Positions 13,442-17,242 of a stretch of DNA of 17,242 nt are shown here, in pieces (position 1 is the stretch's first letter; each line of letters starts with the position of its first letter). The notes beneath the pieces were generated by a model. It ran no database searches and was not told the origin of the DNA. It worked only from the letters and a program-made list of their open reading frames with translations. A program made the position numbers and the translations under genes. Source of the DNA: Planctomycetia bacterium (lineage in GTDB: Bacteria; Planctomycetota; Phycisphaerae; Phycisphaerales; SM1A02); the NCBI GenBank assembly GCA_005799475.1, contig SYGQ01000106.1, positions 1 to 17,242 on the forward strand, read 5' to 3'.

Positions 13442-15874
13442 CTACGGGGCAGAGAGCAACTGACGGGCAAGTGTTTCGATGCGAGCGCTGAGTCTTGAGA
13501 TGCGATCGGCCTCGTGCGGCGCGCGTTCGATGAGGACCTCGCGAGCTTGCTCTGCCGTCGCCTTCGCCGAAATCGGATCGCCGCGGAGCGCGTGGAGGCG
13601 GGAGATCAGGTCGAGTGCGTCAGAGTGGCGGAGTGGAAACCCGCCGTCGACGCGAAGTCCGTCCGCCGCTGCGCGTGCTGTGGCGAGTGCTTCGGCGAGC
13701 GGCACGGCGTCGGAAATCGTGGCGTCCATCTCCGGCATGCGCTCGCCGGTGGCCGCTGCACACAGAAGCGAGGCGAGCTCGAACTGCGCGCCGGTGACCG
13801 TGGAGTGATTGGCGCCGTAGCGTGGAGTGAGCAGCGCAATCGCTCGTCGGAGCTGCGCGATGGCAAGGTCGCTCCGCCCAGCCGCGAACTCGATCTCAGC
13901 GAGGAGTTTCACTCCCATGCCAACTCGCCATCCCTCGCCCGCCGACTCCGGGTGGGCTCGGATCGTGACCTTGATGAACTCATCGACTAGGGTCCGGGCT
14001 TTGTCGTGGCGTTGCGCCTTCACGAGGGTTCCGGCGTGGGAGAAGAGCGCGCGAGAGAGAAGTTCCTCCGCGGGGGGGCCCAGAAGCCGAAAGCGCTTGA
14101 TCGATTCCTCGGCGTGAACGCAGGCGCCGTCGATGTCGCCGAGGCCCGCGTGCGTCGCGGCCAGATGCAGCAGCGTTCGCGCGATGAGGGGGTCCGTGTC
14201 ATCGAGACTTGCCTTCCGGATCTGAAGCGACTCCGTGTAGGCCGCCTTCGCGTCGTCGTATCGGCGCAGGAAGTAGAGCGCGCGCCCGAGGTTGTAGAGC
14301 GAGTCGGCGAGGTGGAGTCGCTCGGCATTGCCTCCCGAGTCGGCGCGCGCGCGGCGGTACGCGATCGCCGGAACGAGATTGCGCACGGCGCCCTCGAAGT
14401 CTGTGAGCGAAATCATCACGCCTCCCACGGTCGCGCGCAGGTCGTTGGCGATGTCGGGCTGGTCGGCGAGTTTGTCAGTCGTTTGCCGTTCAACATCAGC
14501 GAGGTAGTCCTTCATGGTCACGCTCGCGTTGGCTTGCTCGCCCGAGACATCGGAGCCCCGCAGCGATGAATGCAGCACATCGAGCGTGCTCTGAGCGCGC
14601 TGTTGCTGGTGGAGGGCGTCCTTCCAGAGATAGGTCATCGCGACGCCGAAGGCGATGAGGCCGATGGCGAGCGCACACCCCGCTCCGACCGCGATCCGGT
14701 GCCGCCGAACGAACTTCTCAATGCGGTAGGCCGTGCTCGGAGGTCCGGCGAGCACGGCTTCGCCGGCGAGGAAGCGGCGAAGGTCAGCCGCGAGCGCGCT
14801 TGTGCTCTCGTAGCGACGCGCGCGATCCTTCTCAAGGCAGTGCATGACGATCCAGTCGAGGTCGCGTCGCAATTGACGCGAGAGCGACCGCTCGTCGGTC
14901 GCTCGCTGCTTTGTGAGGGCCGTCCGATCAGCTGGGGGGAGCCCAGCAAGCCGCGCGCTCGGTCGCGCCGGCTCGGTTTCAAGAAGCGTCTTGTGGAGCG
15001 CGGCGAGACCGGACTTTCGGATGGTTTCAGAGTCGATGGGGGTTCGTCCGACCAGTAACTCGTAGAGAATCACCCCCAGCGAGTACACATCGCTGCGCGT
15101 ATCGATGTCGATCGTGCCGCCCTCGGCCTGCTCGGGGCTCATATAGACCGGCGTGCCGACGAACTGACCGAACTGTGTATCGGTTGGCCGCTCGGCCTGC
15201 TGGCGCGAGACGGCCTTGGCGATGCCGAAATCGATGACCTTTGGCGTCATCCCCTGATCGGTCTCGCCGACGACGATGTTGCCTGGCTTCAGATCGCGGT
15301 GCACGACACCCTTCATGTGGGCGTGGTGGACCGCGTCGCAAATGCGCGCGAGGAGGTCGAGTCGCGCTCGGATGGTGAGGTTGCGCTTGTCGCAGAACGC
15401 AGTGAGGGGTTCGCCGGGCGCGAACTCCATCGCGAAGTACGGTTGACCATCGGGCGTCGTCCCCGCGTCGAAGACTTTCGCCAGCCCCGGATGATCCATC
15501 ATCGCCAGCGCCTGTTGCTCGGCCTCGAATCGCGCGCGCATCGAAGCCGAGGCCAGCGCGAGCTTCAGGACCTTGAGAGCGACGCGGCGCTTGACTGGCT
15601 CGGTCTGCTCGGCGAGATAGACAACGCCGAAGCCCCCTTCGCCGAGTTGCGACACGATCTTGTAGCGACCGCGCTGCGGTGGTAGCCCCGGCTCGCCCGC
15701 GTCTTCGATGGATGCTCCGACCCAGGACTTTGAGTCCATATCGGCATCGCGTTCGGCGGTGCGCTGGGTCTGACCCTTCCCGGGGGCCACCGTGGGCTCA
15801 AGCCCGGGCCCCTCGGTTGCTCCCCCGACGCTTCCGAGCGGAATCGTCCGATCCGCGTCGTCGGGAACTGCCAT
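13442..15874 (-). CDS. Membrane Ser/Thr protein kinase (PknB-type) with C-terminal TPR region
   Basis: 810 residues. A disordered N-terminus (1-70, Pro/Gly/Asp-rich) precedes a kinase domain (about 71-350): glycine loop GEGGFGVVY (78-86), ATP-binding Lys101 (VALKVLK), catalytic HRDLKPGN with Asp194, DFG Asp215, and GTPVYMSPEQA in the activation/APE segment (240-250). All catalytic residues are present, so it should be active. One membrane helix (about 394-415) separates it from helical, TPR-like repeats (about 455-800; for example DSLYNLGRALYFLRRYDDAK and the AAGRSDLAIAQLRRAIALL region). This kinase-helix-TPR plan is common in planctomycetes. ATG at 15874 is the first in-frame ATG that does not overlap the divergent secreted-protein gene; the frame is open 144 codons further, but that part crosses the intergenic region and is then antisense. 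No good Shine-Dalgarno sequence is seen. It heads a co-directional five-gene series. Confidence 0.93.
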   Translation of the reverse strand: MAVPDDADRTIPLGSVGGATEGPGLEPTVAPGKGQTQRTAERDADMDSKSWVGASIEDAGEPGLPPQRGRYKIVSQLGEGGFGVVYLAEQTEPVKRRVALKVLKLALASASMRARFEAEQQALAMMDHPGLAKVFDAGTTPDGQPYFAMEFAPGEPLTAFCDKRNLTIRARLDLLARICDAVHHAHMKGVVHRDLKPGNIVVGETDQGMTPKVIDFGIAKAVSRQQAERPTDTQFGQFVGTPVYMSPEQAEGGTIDIDTRSDVYSLGVILYELLVGRTPIDSETIRKSGLAALHKTLLETEPARPSARLAGLPPADRTALTKQRATDERSLSRQLRRDLDWIVMHCLEKDRARRYESTSALAADLRRFLAGEAVLAGPPSTAYRIEKFVRRHRIAVGAGCALAIGLIAFGVAMTYLWKDALHQQQRAQSTLDVLHSSLRGSDVSGEQANASVTMKDYLADVERQTTDKLADQPDIANDLRATVGGVMISLTDFEGAVRNLVPAIAYRRARADSGGNAERLHLADSLYNLGRALYFLRRYDDAKAAYTESLQIRKASLDDTDPLIARTLLHLAATHAGLGDIDGACVHAEESIKRFRLLGPPAEELLSRALFSHAGTLVKAQRHDKARTLVDEFIKVTIRAHPESAGEGWRVGMGVKLLAEIEFAAGRSDLAIAQLRRAIALLTPRYGANHSTVTGAQFELASLLCAAATGERMPEMDATISDAVPLAEALATARAAADGLRVDGGFPLRHSDALDLISRLHALRGDPISAKATAEQAREVLIERAPHEADRISRLSARIETLARQLLSAP

Positions 15875-16037
15875 TGGGGGAATGGTAGGAGTTGGCTTGG
15901 ACCGCGCTGCAGGGCCCTTTGGGTGCCCGTGGCACTCGGTCGACCGTGGGCGCGGTCCATTTTCTGCGGTTGAGGACGCAATCTCCTTGCAGCGGAGTCC
16001 GGTAGATGTATGGTGGAGCAGGACAAAGGAGCTCGTC
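15875..16037. promoter_or_regulatory. Divergent intergenic region between the kinase and dockerin-protein genes
   Basis: 163 bases that must carry the promoters of both divergent genes. I cannot pick convincing -35/-10 pairs. On the plus strand, AAAGGAG (16025-16031) is a good ribosome site 6 bases before the ATG at 16038. On the minus strand no such site precedes the kinase ATG. Confidence 0.5.
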
Positions 16038-17242
16038 ATGGCCGTGAACATTCGAATCGTGGCGTCTGTCGTGGTTGGTACTTGTGCTTTCGCGGCATGG
16101 GCTGGTCCAGAGTTTGACGAGGGTGGAACCGACGCTGGAAACACGCCTCCGACCTCCAAGGCCGTTTCGTCCTCCTCGGGTGCCAGCGTCACGACGGTGC
16201 GCGGCAAGACGACGGGAACCGCGCTCCTCGGGGGTGCGGATGCGGTCGATCTGTACCGCATCAAGATTGGGTCGGATCCGTTTGCCTTCAAAGTGGACAT
16301 GAACATGATTGCCGGTGGTTCACCGAGCTGGGGCGCGCGACTGGTCCTGTTTAGAAAGGTCGTGGTGGCGTGCCAAGCGGCGACAGGGGTACCCGTCTAT
16401 TACGACTTTGCGAGGCCAATCGCTACCTCAGTAAAGAAGAGTCCAGCGGCCTCCTATCCGGTGCTCGACGGGTCCGTGGTGTGCGTTGGTGACACCTCCG
16501 GCAATCGGCTCGGGAACTACCTCACGGCCAACACCGAGTACTACCTGGCCGTCTGCGGCGCCAACGAGTATCCGCAGGGCATCCGCGAGGACTGCGGCGC
16601 CGGGTCGATCAAGACATTTTTCCAAGGGTCGACGGGCTTCGGCCAGTACCTGGCCTCAAGCGAGGACGCTGGGTACCACTTGACGACTTGGAACGGCGGA
16701 GGCGTCACAGGCGGCGAGTATGGAATGGGAACCGGCGGAATCAATGCGGTTGCTGCGAGCAGTTGCTCAAGCGCAATGACGATTGTCGGTTCGGACGCCG
16801 CGGTTCCATTCGACTACGCCGTGGCTCCTCAAGTGGATCTCCCGGGAGTGTCGTGTGCTCCAACCTGGCGCGCGGACCGGCAGTTCTTCTATGTTTGGGA
16901 GCCGCAGTGCACGGGAACCGCCACGGTGAGAAGTTGCGGTCTGTCGCTCGTCGACACCGCGCTTGAAGTCTTCGCGATCGATCCGTGCAACCCCGATCCA
17001 TGTGCTGCGGCCTCGACATCGTCGATCGCGTGCAATGACCAATGCGGGTCGGCGAACGCCTCAGTTGTCACTTTCGCCATCACGGCCGGCAGGAGTTATC
17101 TCGTGTGGATGCCGCGAGTATCGCTGTTCGGGACAGGCACGACCGGCACTGTGCAGTTCACCTGCGCGTCGGCGCCGCCATCGGGTGATGTCAACGGCGA
17201 CGGCGTCGTGAATGCGATCGACCTCTCCATCATGCTCGGCCA
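16038..17242 (+). CDS. Secreted dockerin-type protein, partial (runs off the right edge)
   Basis: Open for 401 codons from ATG at 16038 to the window end with no in-frame stop. A signal peptide is at about 1-22 (cleavage after AWA). The mature part is Cys-containing and beta-rich. A region at about 317-370 (DTALEVFAID, then ACNDQCG, then TFAITAGRSYLVWM) resembles the bacterial prepeptidase C-terminal-like fold seen in many planctomycete surface proteins. The C-terminal end begins a type I dockerin, with the calcium-loop pattern GDVNGDGVVNAID followed by LSIMLG; the second repeat and stop lie outside. In cellulosomes dockerins bind cohesins, but in planctomycetes such ends are common on surface proteins of unknown partners. 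A strong AAAGGAG supports the start. It is divergent from the Ser/Thr kinase gene. Function is unknown. Confidence 0.85.
   Translation, partial: MAVNIRIVASVVVGTCAFAAWAGPEFDEGGTDAGNTPPTSKAVSSSSGASVTTVRGKTTGTALLGGADAVDLYRIKIGSDPFAFKVDMNMIAGGSPSWGARLVLFRKVVVACQAATGVPVYYDFARPIATSVKKSPAASYPVLDGSVVCVGDTSGNRLGNYLTANTEYYLAVCGANEYPQGIREDCGAGSIKTFFQGSTGFGQYLASSEDAGYHLTTWNGGGVTGGEYGMGTGGINAVAASSCSSAMTIVGSDAAVPFDYAVAPQVDLPGVSCAPTWRADRQFFYVWEPQCTGTATVRSCGLSLVDTALEVFAIDPCNPDPCAAASTSSIACNDQCGSANASVVTFAITAGRSYLVWMPRVSLFGTGTTGTVQFTCASAPPSGDVNGDGVVNAIDLSIMLG

Noticed and set aside
15875..16306. Extension of the kinase reading frame upstream by 144 codons to an earlier ATG
   Set aside because: The extension covers the whole intergenic region and runs antisense to the signal peptide of the divergent secreted protein. 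Its composition is unlike a kinase N-terminus. GC-rich DNA often leaves such frames open.
1..17242. CRISPR array, tRNA, rRNA, transposase or phage genes
   Set aside because: I saw no regularly spaced repeats, no tRNA-like cloverleaf arms or rRNA blocks, and no transposase or integrase motifs in any frame. Small RNAs without strong signatures could still have been missed.

Overview
The window is GC-rich bacterial DNA, densely packed with genes on both strands. It most likely comes from a planctomycete, probably class Phycisphaerae. This rests on several markers seen together: a small secreted protein ending in a VPAPGAIALLGLAGL-type PEP-CTERM tail with terminal arginines; a secreted protein with a prepeptidase-like beta domain followed by the start of a type I dockerin (DVNGDGVVNAID); a membrane Ser/Thr kinase with a TPR-rich C-terminal half; a TPR-sulfotransferase fusion; and a squalene-cyclase-fold lipoprotein. 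The taxon is an inference, since no rRNA or other phylogenetic marker is present. I see no tRNA, rRNA, CRISPR array, insertion sequence, integrase or phage gene.

Layout. (1) 1-1332, minus strand: a two-gene unit of an ionotropic-glutamate-receptor-like potassium channel (356 aa) and, coupled by a GTGA stop/start overlap, the first 88 codons of a BtpA/SgcQ-family protein that runs off the left edge. (2) 1384-7538, plus strand: an SDR oxidoreductase, a GapA-type glyceraldehyde-3-phosphate dehydrogenase, a HlyD/RND-type periplasmic adaptor, a lipoprotein with four QW motifs (8-base overlap with the adaptor gene), and a TPR-sulfotransferase. (3) 7539-8427: a convergent junction with terminator hairpins, a monocistronic PEP-CTERM protein on the minus strand, and an AT-rich spacer with a promoter candidate. 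(4) 8428-15874, minus strand: a tight five-gene series, transcribed in the order Ser/Thr kinase-TPR, four-helix membrane protein, Tat-exported FAD amine-oxidase-like enzyme, DUF1648-like membrane protein, and transglutaminase-like/alpha-beta hydrolase fusion. (5) 16038 to the right edge, plus strand: a secreted dockerin-bearing protein, divergent from the kinase.

How the genes may work together. The five-gene minus-strand block looks like one transcription unit (gaps of 9, 57, 4 and 0 bases). It combines a sensor-like kinase with two membrane proteins and two enzymes of the envelope or exterior. The adaptor/QW-lipoprotein pair looks like an envelope module lacking its transporter. The most unusual unit is the channel-BtpA pair. 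The channel has a canonical TVGYGD filter, but the two residues that normally hold an alpha-amino acid ligand appear replaced, so its ligand is probably not a standard amino acid. No defence system or biosynthetic gene cluster is evident.
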